From NCBI GenBank assembly GCA_965222175.1, contig OZ244938.1, positions 4,154,001 to 4,218,000 on the forward strand: 64,000 nt of DNA, written 5' to 3'. The notes below the pieces were generated by a model. The model made no database searches. It saw nothing but the letters and a program-made list of their open reading frames with translations, and was not told the origin of the DNA. Shown here in pieces: positions 36,019 to 44,643 of the stretch (within the stretch, counting starts at the first letter, position 1; each line of letters starts with the position of its first letter). The DNA is from NORP240 sp965222175. Lineage in GTDB: Bacteria > Pseudomonadota > Gammaproteobacteria > Pseudomonadales > Pseudohongiellaceae. The translations under genes and the position numbers were made by a program.

Positions 36019-36585
36019 GTGCCAATCAGGATAGTACAAAGGCTCAGGAAAAATATCAGGGAGGACGGGCTGATCATCAGCAGTTCGCCCTTTCTGGTGA
36101 ACAAGATGCTCAGCAAGGTGGATTTCAACAGAAACCTGCGAATTCTCGAAATCGGCAGCGGCAAGGGCGTGTTTACCCGGGAAATCGCCAGGCGCATGAA
36201 CCGTGATTCCTGCCTGGACGTGATTGAAATCAAGACTGACTACAATCACTACATTCACCAGATAATACAGTCGCATCCCGACAAGAAGATCTCCCTGTTC
36301 AATGGCTGCATCACCGAATTAAACGGTGAGCGTGAAAATTACGATATCGTGTTGTCCTCACTGCCCCTGAAAAACTTCGTCAACACCGCGGACAACAATG
36401 CCTTTCTCAACAGAGTAATTCAGGGTTTCGAATCCAACCTGAAAGTTGGCGGCACCTACCTTCAGTACCAGTACTTTCGCAGCAACAAGGTGGATATCGA
36501 GAAAATTTTCGGGCAGAAGATGGACGAAATCAGTTTCGTATTGCTCAATATACTGCCGGCATTTGTCTACAGCATCACCAAGTGA
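36019..36585 (+). CDS. SAM-dependent phospholipid N-methyltransferase-like protein
   Basis: A 188-residue class I methyltransferase with a GTG start. The SAM-binding motif is ILEIGSGKGVFTREIA (about 42-57), and the acidic end of strand beta 2 is VIEIKTD. The SSLPLKNF motif (about 112-119) is typical of the PmtA phospholipid N-methyltransferase branch (SGLPL.NF) and of related rRNA dimethylases. It overlaps by 4 nt a VTT-domain membrane protein, a family now linked to lipid scrambling. A lipid substrate is therefore the better guess. Confidence 0.75.
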   Translation: MPIRIVQRLRKNIREDGLIISSSPFLVNKMLSKVDFNRNLRILEIGSGKGVFTREIARRMNRDSCLDVIEIKTDYNHYIHQIIQSHPDKKISLFNGCITELNGERENYDIVLSSLPLKNFVNTADNNAFLNRVIQGFESNLKVGGTYLQYQYFRSNKVDIEKIFGQKMDEISFVLLNILPAFVYSITK

Positions 36586-37166
36586 TTCGAAATAAATTCG
36601 ACACCATTAATTTCCTTGGTCTGTATCTTTGGCTTGGCATCGTGGCAGTCAGCCTGTCACTTTTTTTGTTCCGCCCGGAACTGTTTCAACCCGAACGCAT
36701 CAGGACCCTCTTTTCCGCCAACCTGGGCCTGGGATTGCTGATCTATTTCATCGTCTCGACCTTGCGTGGATTCACGCTGATTCCGTCGACGCCCATCGTT
36801 CTGGCAGGAGTGCTGGTGTTCCCCCCGGTTCCGTTGTTCCTGGTCAACCTCCTGGCGGTGTATTCTTCATCGGCAATCGTTTACTTCATGGCCCGGGCAA
36901 TCCGCTTCGACAGTTATTTCCACGAGGAATACCCCGAACAGGTTACCAGGCTGGCGCGACTGCTCAAGCGCAGGGAGCTGCCGGTGATAGCTGCCTGGGG
37001 CTTCGCCCCCATGGTGCCAACCGACATGATCGTGTACGTCTGCAGCGTCTTGCGAATCAGCGTGGTAAAAACGCTTGTGGGTGTCTCCATCGGCGAAGGC
37101 GTCATATGTGCCATTTATATCTTCGGCGGCTATTTCACGTTAACCAGTGTGTTCGATTACTTGTAG
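36582..37166 (+). CDS. VTT-domain (TVP38/TMEM64-type) membrane protein
   Basis: A 194-residue protein starting with GTG at 36582, which overlaps the TGA of the methyltransferase gene (GTGA). About five hydrophobic segments are visible. The VTT core includes FTLIPSTPIVLAGVLVFPP (about 63-81) and the GFAPMVPTDMIVYVCSVLRI stretch (about 140-159). VTT/DedA proteins affect membrane lipid transbilayer movement and proton-dependent processes. Confidence 0.87.
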   Translation: MIRNKFDTINFLGLYLWLGIVAVSLSLFLFRPELFQPERIRTLFSANLGLGLLIYFIVSTLRGFTLIPSTPIVLAGVLVFPPVPLFLVNLLAVYSSSAIVYFMARAIRFDSYFHEEYPEQVTRLARLLKRRELPVIAAWGFAPMVPTDMIVYVCSVLRISVVKTLVGVSIGEGVICAIYIFGGYFTLTSVFDYL

Positions 37167-37371
37167 GGCACCCTGTTGTCAACATCCCGGTCAGTCTGCC
37201 GTTCACGAACACGACCTGATGATGAAGCTGCTGTCCCCATGCAGCGTCGTGGACATGCCCGCGGATTACTTTTATTCTTGGCTTTTCGCCGGGACCCAGC
37301 TGCCGGATCAACAGGTTGGCAGGCACCGGTCTGCGACGAACACCACCAAGACCAAACAAAGAGGTTGAACC

Positions 37372-38304
37372 ATGAAACTGCTGACTGGACTTTTCACCGG
37401 CTTCGTGCTGATCACCGGGGCCACCACCACGCTTGCCCAGACCAGCGTGCTGTTCATTGGCAACAGCTTTACCTACGGCTACGGCTCTGCCACCAGGTAT
37501 TACCGTGCCGACTCGGTAACCGACCTGAACAACGAGGGCATTGGTGGCGTTCCGGCGCTGTTCAAGGCTTTCGCCGACCAGGCCGGCCTGGATTATGATG
37601 TCTACCTGGAAACCCGCGGTGGAGCCGGGCTGGATTTCCATCTGGAAAACAAGCTGGGCGTCATCGGTCGTCGTCCCTGGGACCAGGTGGTGATGCATGG
37701 CTACAGTACACTGGACCGGGACACGCCGGGAAACCCGGGTATCCTGGTGGATACCACCCGGAAGATGGCCGAGTTCCTGCAGGGACTCAATCCGGACGTG
37801 GAGATTTTTCTCACCGCCACCTGGTCAAGGGCTGACCTGGTGTACCGGGGGAACACGCCCTGGACCGGGACGTCCATTGACCAGATGGCATTGGACGTGC
37901 GGGCGGGTTACGACCGCGCCGCGGCGTCAGCACCGGCGGTGAAGACGGTGAATGCCGTGGGTGAGGCGTGGAACCGGGCCATGGCACTGGGCGTGGCGGA
38001 CGCCAATCCCTATGACGGCATTGACTACGGCAAAGTGGATCTGTGGAGCTACGACCACTACCACGCCAGTAATTTCGGTTACTACCTCGAAGCACTGGTG
38101 GTGTTCGGCAATCTCACCGGGCTGGACCCCCGCGCCCTGGGGGAAAATGAATGCGCCGCCTACGAGCTGGGCATGAGCCGGGAACAGGCTCGAATGCTGC
38201 AGCAGGCGGCTTTCGATCAGCTGGCCAGCGAGGGGCTGGTGCAGCCGTCGCCGCTGTTATTGCCCCGTCCCATGGCACAGGAACGCTGCAATTCGGCGCG
38301 ATAG
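37372..38304 (+). CDS. Exported SGNH/GDSL-type hydrolase
   Basis: A 310-residue protein; GAGG precedes the ATG and a signal peptide covers residues 1-22. The block I nucleophile motif is FIGNSFTYG (about 27-35), the block III-like Gly/Asn region is around RGGAGLDFH, and the catalytic Asp-x2-His is DHYHASNFGYY (about 225-235). Such enzymes are esterases or acetyl-hydrolases. Periplasmic location suggests an esterified glycan or lipid. It is followed by a strong hairpin. Confidence 0.85.
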   Translation: MKLLTGLFTGFVLITGATTTLAQTSVLFIGNSFTYGYGSATRYYRADSVTDLNNEGIGGVPALFKAFADQAGLDYDVYLETRGGAGLDFHLENKLGVIGRRPWDQVVMHGYSTLDRDTPGNPGILVDTTRKMAEFLQGLNPDVEIFLTATWSRADLVYRGNTPWTGTSIDQMALDVRAGYDRAAASAPAVKTVNAVGEAWNRAMALGVADANPYDGIDYGKVDLWSYDHYHASNFGYYLEALVVFGNLTGLDPRALGENECAAYELGMSREQARMLQQAAFDQLASEGLVQPSPLLLPRPMAQERCNSAR

Positions 38305-38316
38305 GCGGATCGGATT

Positions 38317-38341
38317 GGCAGCGCCCGGCCCGGGCGCTGCC
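38317..38341 (+). terminator. Hairpin after the SGNH hydrolase gene
   Basis: GGCAGCGCCCG (38317-38327) pairs perfectly with CGGGCGCTGCC (38331-38341) around a 3-nt loop, 12 nt after the stop codon. The stem is very stable, but no T-run follows, so efficiency as an intrinsic terminator is uncertain. Confidence 0.6.
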
Positions 38342-38493
38342 AGGTACATCAATCCCTTGATGATCCGGATAAGCCAGGCCCCGGTTCCAGCCGGCTGGAA
38401 CCTGTCTGGAGGGGGCTGCTCCCGACATGACACTGCCCATTAAACCTGTTAATGTCATCAGACCCTAAATCAAAAATCACATCGGGGCCGACA

Positions 38494-39516
38494 ATGACCA
38501 AGAACATGATCGTTACCGCGATATCATCCCTGCTGTTGACGGCGTCCCTGGCCGTGTCAGCACAGTCATCATCCCTGCCACGCACCGCCCACGGCGACCC
38601 TGACCTGCAGGGAATCTACACTTATCGCACACTGACCCCCCTGAACCGACCGGTGGAACTGGCGGACCGGGCGGTATTGACCGAGGAACAGGCCCGGGAG
38701 TGGGCCGCCTACGAAAACCGGCGACAGAACCGTGACCTGATCATCGACTCGGTGGGCGGTGCAGGCTACCCGCCAGGCGTCATCTCCTACAACGAATTCT
38801 GGTATGAACGTGGCCGCGAAACCGTGGCCGACTACCGCACGTCCCTGGTTTACGATCCACCCAATGGCCGGGTGCCCGATTTGAACAGCGTCGGTCGGGA
38901 ACGGGCCCGGGCCCGCGCCGAGGCGCGCCGGCTGAGTATCGGTCCGGAAGGCCGGACCCTGGCGGATCGCTGTATCCGCAGCAACGGTGCCGGACCACCC
39001 CTGGTCCCGGGCTCCTATAACAACAATATCCAGATCGTGCAGACCCGTGATCACGTGATGATCCTCAGCGAAATGGTACACCGCGCTCGCATCATTCCGT
39101 TTGCGGACGAGCATCAGTCCCGCAACATCAGGCGCTGGGACGGCGATTCCATCGCCCGCTGGGAAGGCGATACCCTGGTGATCGAAACCCGTAATTTCTT
39201 CTACGATGACAACCCCCGGGGCCTGTCACGGGAAGCGGTGATCGAGGAACGTATCAGCCGCCTGGACGACAATACCCTGGATTATGATTTTACCGTGACC
39301 GATCCGCGCACCTGGGATCAAAGCTGGTCAGCCCGCTTTCCGCTTCGCCAGATCGACGACCCGATCTACGAGTACGCCTGTCACGAAGGCAATCACGGCC
39401 TCACTGGAATTCTTGCCGGCTGGCGCCGTTACGAAGCCATGGGCATGAATGGCGACGGGACCCCCATCGATTCCCGGACGGCCTCGACACTGACCGCCAG
39501 CGACGAGGATTTCTGA
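38494..39516 (+). CDS. Exported PDLQGT/YACHEGNY family protein, copy 2
   Basis: A 340-residue protein starting at the ATG at 38494 with a signal peptide (ending VSAQS). It shares all family blocks with the other copies: PDLQGIYTYRTLTPLNRP (about 35-52), DPPNGRVPD, DRCIRSNGAG, YNNNIQIVQTRDHVMILSEM, WEGDTLVIETRNF, EERISRLDDNTLDYDFTV and YEYACHEGNHGLTGILAG. Unlike copies 1, 3 and 4 it is on the plus strand. No partner gene is evident. The function is unknown. Confidence 0.82.
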   Translation: MTKNMIVTAISSLLLTASLAVSAQSSSLPRTAHGDPDLQGIYTYRTLTPLNRPVELADRAVLTEEQAREWAAYENRRQNRDLIIDSVGGAGYPPGVISYNEFWYERGRETVADYRTSLVYDPPNGRVPDLNSVGRERARARAEARRLSIGPEGRTLADRCIRSNGAGPPLVPGSYNNNIQIVQTRDHVMILSEMVHRARIIPFADEHQSRNIRRWDGDSIARWEGDTLVIETRNFFYDDNPRGLSREAVIEERISRLDDNTLDYDFTVTDPRTWDQSWSARFPLRQIDDPIYEYACHEGNHGLTGILAGWRRYEAMGMNGDGTPIDSRTASTLTASDEDF

Positions 39517-39727
39517 CGACGGTAAAGTCCGGTGCGGCGCAGCCGGCAGGGCGATAAATGTGCCGGCCGCGCCACGGCCTGTCCGACGACTACCGGGAGT
39601 CCGGTGGCAGTAATGTCGGCACAACCCCGTCGCGGATGCTGAGGTGCCGGAATAGCGCAGCCCCGCCCCGGGGTGCGAAAGCTAATGGACTGGTTTTTGT
39701 GCAGGACAGAAAAGGAATTCGGCAACC

Positions 39728-40027
39728 ATGCGATTCGCTATCCCCCGCATACCCGTAAACCGGATTCCGGAAGACGAATTCCTGGATCGCTTCTACCGGC
39801 TGGAAAAGCCAGTCATCATTACCTGCATAGAACCCCCCACTGACGATGTGATCCACTCCCTGATGGCCAGGACCGGGTCGCAACCCGGTCTCGGATTCGC
39901 AGGATCCCCCCTGACCTCAGCGTCTGATAAACTGGTCATTCCGGAACTCGCCAGACTCCCTCTGATGCCATTCTATTATACTGACCTCAAGTGGCAGATC
40001 CGCCATGCCAGGGAAAGCCTGATTTAA
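39728..40027 (+). pseudogene. Short cupin/JmjC-like N-terminal fragment
   Basis: A 99-residue frame with AAGGAA upstream. Its start (RIPEDEFLDRFYRLEKPVII, about 12-31) resembles the N-terminus of cupin-8/JmjC-type proteins, where the ligand-binding core follows. That core (HxD...H) is absent and the frame ends after 99 codons. It is either a remnant or an unrelated small protein; the evidence is thin. Confidence 0.35.
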
Positions 40028-40145
40028 TCCTGGCGTTGCCGATGACAACGGAGTCATGGCAGCCAATTTCATAGATAGTCACGAAAAAGCAGGAAATAGA
40101 CAAGTGATGACGCGTACTTTGGAGTGTACGGATCTGTCCACTGGG

Positions 40146-40937
40146 CTATTTGGTTTTTACACCGACGTAGTCATAGTGCCAGGCCTCGCTCGCCAACTCT
40201 TTGAAGCCATAGGTCGTCGCGTTGTCATGCAGCCAGCTGTAGATCCAGGTTGCGTACCACCAGGTCAACTGTCCCGGATTTTTGCCTTTCACTGTTGAAT
40301 TTTTCACCCATTCCTCTTTGTTCTTTGCCTTCCGCATCTGGAAAAAGTCGATCGAGACCCCTTTTGTGTGATGGCTGAACCCGGGCGGCGCTTTCTTGGG
40401 AGAAATAAATTTGACCATCAGTTTTACCGCCTCTTTACCGTGAGGATCCTTTAACTCCGAACGCTTGTCCCCGGTTCTGGTGTAGTAGCCTCCGAAGTAA
40501 CGCTTCCAAAGCGTTTTCTCGGATTCCACGCTGCGGTACCCGGAGATTTTGATGTCCACAGTTGCCAGAATGTCATCGTCCATGGGTTCAGCTGCGGTTG
40601 CCTTTGGCTGGGCTTTGCTCGCGTCCTTCCTGCGTTGAGCCTCTGCTCTCTTATCGGTTAACGCTTTCTTTGCTGCCGCCAGGAACTTGCCCGCGGGTGC
40701 GGCAGCTGCAATAGCGACCTCGACCTTGCTGCCAGGAACGTTTTCCAGCTCTGACTCTTTCAAGCTCTTGTATTGTGTCCTTTTTCGATCAACTCTTGAC
40801 TTAATTGCGGCTTTCAGCACGGCATCTCTGAACTTCACCTGGGTTTTGGAGTTCGCCCAAACCTTGCTATCACTGCTGGATACCTTGCCGCTTGATACAG
40901 TGGCTCTCGAGCCACCACCCGTAGTAGGTCTACCCAT
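40146..40937 (-). CDS. M15-family D,D-peptidase-like protein without signal peptide
   Basis: A 263-residue protein. The C-terminal domain has the complete M15 zinc peptidase signature: SHHTKGVSID (188-197), giving metal His190 and Asp197, and EAWH (251-254), giving catalytic Glu251 and metal His254. M15 enzymes (VanY/VanX, L-Ala-D-Glu endopeptidases) cut peptidoglycan stems. The first 120 residues are Ser/Lys/Ala-rich with no signal peptide or membrane helix, so export would need another route (lysis, type VI or contractile system, or a protein-specific carrier). Base composition around it is more AT-rich than the neighbouring genes, hinting at transfer. Confidence 0.75.
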   Translation of the reverse strand: MGRPTTGGGSRATVSSGKVSSSDSKVWANSKTQVKFRDAVLKAAIKSRVDRKRTQYKSLKESELENVPGSKVEVAIAAAAPAGKFLAAAKKALTDKRAEAQRRKDASKAQPKATAAEPMDDDILATVDIKISGYRSVESEKTLWKRYFGGYYTRTGDKRSELKDPHGKEAVKLMVKFISPKKAPPGFSHHTKGVSIDFFQMRKAKNKEEWVKNSTVKGKNPGQLTWWYATWIYSWLHDNATTYGFKELASEAWHYDYVGVKTK

Positions 40938-41306
40938 ACAATTACCTTGTCGACTGAGAAAGAACCGTTATCAAAGGAGACACATTAACCTAAAAATCGA
41001 GAATACGTTAGCTGAATTAATCCAGGGCAGTTGCTTGCTCAACGAGAGATTTTCCAAGTATCGCGTGCTGTGTGAATAGTTGCAGGAGTACCTGGAAATA
41101 CTGAGCCCGCAACCAGATGGTGATGACTTTTAGAACGAGATGGCGGATCGCGCCGGTGAGGCACGTCGAAGGCCATTTCGAGACGGTTTAAACCATTAGG
41201 GCTCAGTGCTCTGGTATTCCCCTGCATCCGGAAATTGCACAAGGATAGGAATCCGCGGTTGGCATGCGGCTTGTTATCGCACGCTCTACTCATTACAAGC
41301 CCCAGG
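40938..41306. other. 369-bp gap without a supported gene
   Basis: It lies between the M15 peptidase start and the DUF2058 stop, both on the minus strand. No repeat, RNA or credible short gene was seen. Confidence 0.5.
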
Positions 41307-41855
41307 CTACCACATGAGGTCATCCGGCACCGGGTAATCCTTATAGGGATCGTCGTCGGTGTCGTCGGATGTCCCTCTGTCCGCCAGAAACACGACGGCG
41401 TCGGCAAACCGTTCGGCAATCTTGTCAGCGATATTGCGCGGTACCAGAACAAAGTGTTCGCCGTTATAACAGATGGCCAGCATACCTCTGGCGAGCTGAT
41501 CCTGTTCTTTCGGGTTCACGTGGATCTGTTTGATCTTGTTACTGGCCCGATCGGTAAAGTTAAACCGGATATCTCCATGCGGCCGTGTGCCGCTGCGATC
41601 CAGCATCTGCCTCACCTGGGCGCGCATGGCCTTGTGGCGTTCCGCCTCCACCCGCTGCTGGTTCAGCTGCCTGTCGCGCTCGACTTTTTCGGCGCGCTGT
41701 TGGGCCAGCCGGGCCTGATTCTCATCAACCGCAGCAGTGCCTTTTTTCCGCTTAGGCTGCTTTTTCTGTTTGCGTTGTTCCTGCTCAACGGTTTTCACTT
41801 TTTTCTGATCGACCAGCCCCGCCTTCAACAGCTGGTCCGCCAGTGACTTTGCCAT
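41307..41855 (-). CDS. DUF2058 (YaiL-like) protein
   Basis: A 182-residue protein. The ATG at 41855 is preferred over the TTG six bases upstream. The family pattern is an N-terminal MAKSLADQLLKAGLVDQKKV, a long highly charged coiled coil (about 20-95) and a compact C-terminal domain with RFNFTDRASNKIKQIHV and FVLVPRNIADKIAERF. DUF2058 proteins are widespread in Gammaproteobacteria and have no firm function; the tail suggests nucleic-acid contact. Confidence 0.92.
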   Translation of the reverse strand: MAKSLADQLLKAGLVDQKKVKTVEQEQRKQKKQPKRKKGTAAVDENQARLAQQRAEKVERDRQLNQQRVEAERHKAMRAQVRQMLDRSGTRPHGDIRFNFTDRASNKIKQIHVNPKEQDQLARGMLAICYNGEHFVLVPRNIADKIAERFADAVVFLADRGTSDDTDDDPYKDYPVPDDLMW

Positions 41856-42270
41856 GGTCAATATGCCTTTGTTGAATGGATTAAAGTCAATGAGCTGCCC
41901 TCATTAACCTGCTATGAATCCGACCAACCCTGGGCCGTTCCCCTGCGGCTTTCGCCAGAAATTTCACGCCGTCTTTCTTCCCGGAGTTTATCAGGGTCGA
42001 AGTGGTTAGGCGAAAATGAATCCAGATCCTGACCGGTAACGTAATGGTCGCGTCGAGACGTGTAACTGGACCGAAGATCTGCTTGAGAGTAGTATTTTCC
42101 CGAATTCTGTAAGTTCTCTCGATCCAGGTTGGATAGCCCTGTTCAATACCACCGTACAACAAAGCCAGTAAGCCGGCATCAGCAGAAAACTGACCGCTCC
42201 AGGCAACTTCGGAAAACCAGAGATTACGCCTCAACAAGCCGGATTACCCCCTCAATTCAGGAGACAATGA
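41856..42270. other. 415-bp gap without a supported gene
   Basis: A divergent region between the DUF2058 gene and the cell-wall hydrolase gene. A 116-codon minus-strand frame (41887-42237) exists but has no ribosome-binding site, domain or signal. An AGGAG site precedes the ATG at 42271. Confidence 0.5.
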
Positions 42271-42798
42271 ATGAATCGATCCAACCTGCACAATTCTTCA
42301 ACGCACAGTCCAAGTAACGCCTTGGTCAAAACCGTCACGATCGCATCGTTGGCGTTCGTTCTGGCAGCCCTCGCAGACATAGGCAGTCCCAGGGTTCAGG
42401 CAGCATCAAACAACGCCGACGCAGCTCTGTGCTTCACCCAGAATCTGTATTTTGAAGCCAGGTCCGAAGGACGGGAAGGCATGATTGCGGTAGGTTGGGT
42501 GGTACTTAACCGCGTGGACAGCGACAGGTACCCGGACTCTATCTGCGGGGTCATCTACGACGGTGGTGAGCGGTCTCCGTGTGAATTCAACTGGTGGTGT
42601 GACGGCATGAGCGACCGGCCCGCCGAGCCCGAATCCTGGGAACTGGCCCAGGAGATCACCGATCTCATGCTCAACAACCCGCCGGCCGACCCCACCGACG
42701 GAGCCCTGTGGTTTCACATGGACAGTATTGAAGTTCCAGACTGGCTGATGCCCAGGGAACGCACACTGCATCTGGGCGCCCACTACTTCTACAAGTGA
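42271..42798 (+). CDS. SleB-type cell wall hydrolase (Hydrolase_2 family)
   Basis: A 175-residue protein with AGGAG 6 nt before the ATG and a signal peptide (about residues 18-45, ending VQAAS). The family core starts with ALCFTQNLYFEARSEGREGM (about 52-71), with the catalytic Glu in FEARSEG, followed by VGWVVLNRV and the CEFNWWCDG segment. This domain is a lytic transglycosylase-like peptidoglycan cutter. Here it should act in the periplasm. Confidence 0.9.
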   Translation: MNRSNLHNSSTHSPSNALVKTVTIASLAFVLAALADIGSPRVQAASNNADAALCFTQNLYFEARSEGREGMIAVGWVVLNRVDSDRYPDSICGVIYDGGERSPCEFNWWCDGMSDRPAEPESWELAQEITDLMLNNPPADPTDGALWFHMDSIEVPDWLMPRERTLHLGAHYFYK

Positions 42799-43022
42799 GA
42801 ACCCGGGTTTATAGTCCTCTCCGTTGACAAGTCCAGGATCGGCTATTCCAATACAAACCTGTATATAGTTGGTATCGGCAATAGCCTTTCCCGGAAAATT
42901 TCCTGCCAAATTTTTTTTTGCAGCAGTAAACGACTCGGAAAAATGGCAGCTGACGTGAATGTGAGCGGTCATCCGGTGCCTGACATATCCAGTTGCAACC
43001 GGATACTGATAAACTATCCACG

Positions 43023-43610
43023 ATGTACATCTCCGCATGGTTTAAAAGCAGAACTGCCGATCGGGTGCTGTCTCCGGTAAGGGAAATGATCGTCGACCTC
43101 GTGGACGATGACAGCGACGTGCTTGAAATCGGCTGTGGCACCGGCGATCTGCTGTTCAGGGCCGCAAAGAAAATCCGCCTCGGTGTCGGTGTCGATCTCA
43201 ACCGGTCCATGATCGACTATGCCAACAGCAGGAAGGCAAAAGAACACTGTGACAATCTTGAATTCATCCACGACAATATCAATTCCCTGACAGAATTTGC
43301 TGCCAGGCGGTTTTCCGTGGCAACCAGCACGTTGTGCCTGCATGAGATGCCTGAAGACGATGCCGTTGCCACGCTGGAACTGCTGGGCAACATCGCCGGT
43401 AGAATTATTATCGCGGACTACGGGGAACCGGGTTCCCGCTGGGCCAGGGTGACCATCGAACTGGACGAATTCATTTCCGGACACTACGGTCAATTTACCC
43501 GCTATCGCCGCAAGGGCTGGTTACCCTACCTGGCTTCCCGGGCAGGACTGGGCGTGCGCGCCACTATGCCCACACCCATCGATGGTATCAGAATCTGGGA
43601 GCTGGCATAG
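43023..43610 (+). CDS. Class I SAM-dependent methyltransferase
   Basis: A 195-residue protein starting at the ATG at 43023. The SAM motif is VLEIGCGTGDLLFRAA (about 33-48), the next acidic residue is in GVGVDLNRSM, and motif IV is around TSTLCLHEM. The C-terminal half is short. The substrate cannot be named; the ubiquinone/menaquinone-type fold is common to many small-molecule methylases. Confidence 0.85.
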   Translation: MYISAWFKSRTADRVLSPVREMIVDLVDDDSDVLEIGCGTGDLLFRAAKKIRLGVGVDLNRSMIDYANSRKAKEHCDNLEFIHDNINSLTEFAARRFSVATSTLCLHEMPEDDAVATLELLGNIAGRIIIADYGEPGSRWARVTIELDEFISGHYGQFTRYRRKGWLPYLASRAGLGVRATMPTPIDGIRIWELA

Positions 43611-43670
43611 GGCGACCGGGGCGCGACCAGGGAATCTCTGATTATATTTGGAAGACAACCAGGTAACGGC

Positions 43671-44297
43671 TCAAGGCAGATAGATCAGCTCAAGCATGTG
43701 AAGGTCGGCACCTATGGTGTCGGGACCGATCAACCCGGCATCCGAATAGTGAAAATATCGGTAACCCAGTGCAAAATGCTTATTCAGGGGGATATTAAGC
43801 CCGCCTGTGAGAGTAAACTGAAAGTGCCCACCAAAGTCTTGCGTACCGTATAAATGCTCGCTGAGCGCCGCGACACCTGCTCCCATGTCCAAAGAAAACA
43901 TTCTACGCTGACTGCCTATGTCAAAAACAACCTGGGGGGTAATTGACACTGTCCCTCCTGTGTCGCTGCCACCACGCAGAACTCCGGCGCTGGCCAGCAG
44001 CCGCGTGCTGGATTTCCAGCCTGCTGCAGATCTGTGCAACCATGGAAGATTAAAACTCGCCCCGACGTCATAGGCCCTGAATTCCTGTGAAACTTTCGCG
44101 CCGATTATGTCGACGCTGGAGAATGTGCCGCGAAGACTGTAACTGTGTAATGTCTGTTCCTGGCCAACTTCTAACTCAATACCGGTACTGCTTGTCGGCT
44201 TCCCCTCGGCACCGGCGGTGTCGAGTCCGGGAAAAAGCACAAGCCCCGGGAGCACCCACAAGGCCCCTAAAAGTCTCAAGTGATTTGATGTAACCAT
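43671..44297 (-). CDS. PagL-like acyloxyacyl hydrolase family outer-membrane protein
   Basis: A 208-residue protein with a signal peptide (about residues 8-30) and a beta-barrel pattern. The C-terminal GYRYFHYSDAGLIGP stretch (about 180-194) matches the His-x-Ser catalytic segment of PagL lipid A 3-O-deacylases (HYSNAG). In PagL the acidic third residue is a Glu 14 positions after the His. Here that position is Ala, with Asp next to it, so activity is uncertain. It ends with a barrel-like LELIYLP. Confidence 0.7.
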   Translation of the reverse strand: MVTSNHLRLLGALWVLPGLVLFPGLDTAGAEGKPTSSTGIELEVGQEQTLHSYSLRGTFSSVDIIGAKVSQEFRAYDVGASFNLPWLHRSAAGWKSSTRLLASAGVLRGGSDTGGTVSITPQVVFDIGSQRRMFSLDMGAGVAALSEHLYGTQDFGGHFQFTLTGGLNIPLNKHFALGYRYFHYSDAGLIGPDTIGADLHMLELIYLP

Positions 44298-44643
44298 CTT
44301 CAGGATCAGCCTTCCCTTGCACCGGCAGCAAGGTTAACGTATCGGACCAGCCCAGCATCGCATGGGTCAATGGTACAGTTCAATTTCAAGACGGCAGGAT
44401 ACTTACTTTACCGCCCAGACCCTGGTTGAATACACCAACGACATACGCCAGTAAAGACCCGCTCGTCGTTTTCGTGCTGGAGGTTTCCGTAGTCCTGGGC
44501 TACGTTACTGAGGGTGTGGTGCTGGGCGGTTTTGTCACTATCTTGCTGCACTGAGTCGTGCAAGCCTGACCTCGCCCAGCTTTTTTCGACTGGATAAGCT
44601 GGTAAAGTATCGACGCACTTCTTACCAATCAGAAGAATCCATC
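44298..44643. other. 346-bp intergenic region
   Basis: It divides the PagL-like gene (minus) from the AtoE-like gene (plus), so it should contain both promoters. A frame near 44461-44554 encodes a hydrophobic helix but has no start codon with a ribosome-binding site. Nothing else is supported. Confidence 0.45.

Noticed and set aside
41887..42237. 116-codon minus-strand frame between DUF2058 and SleB-type genes
   Set aside because: No ribosome-binding site, no family resemblance; the region is more likely promoter DNA for the flanking divergent genes.
44461..44554. Hydrophobic helix-coding frame before the AtoE gene
   Set aside because: No credible start codon; may be a decayed membrane gene but too short to call.
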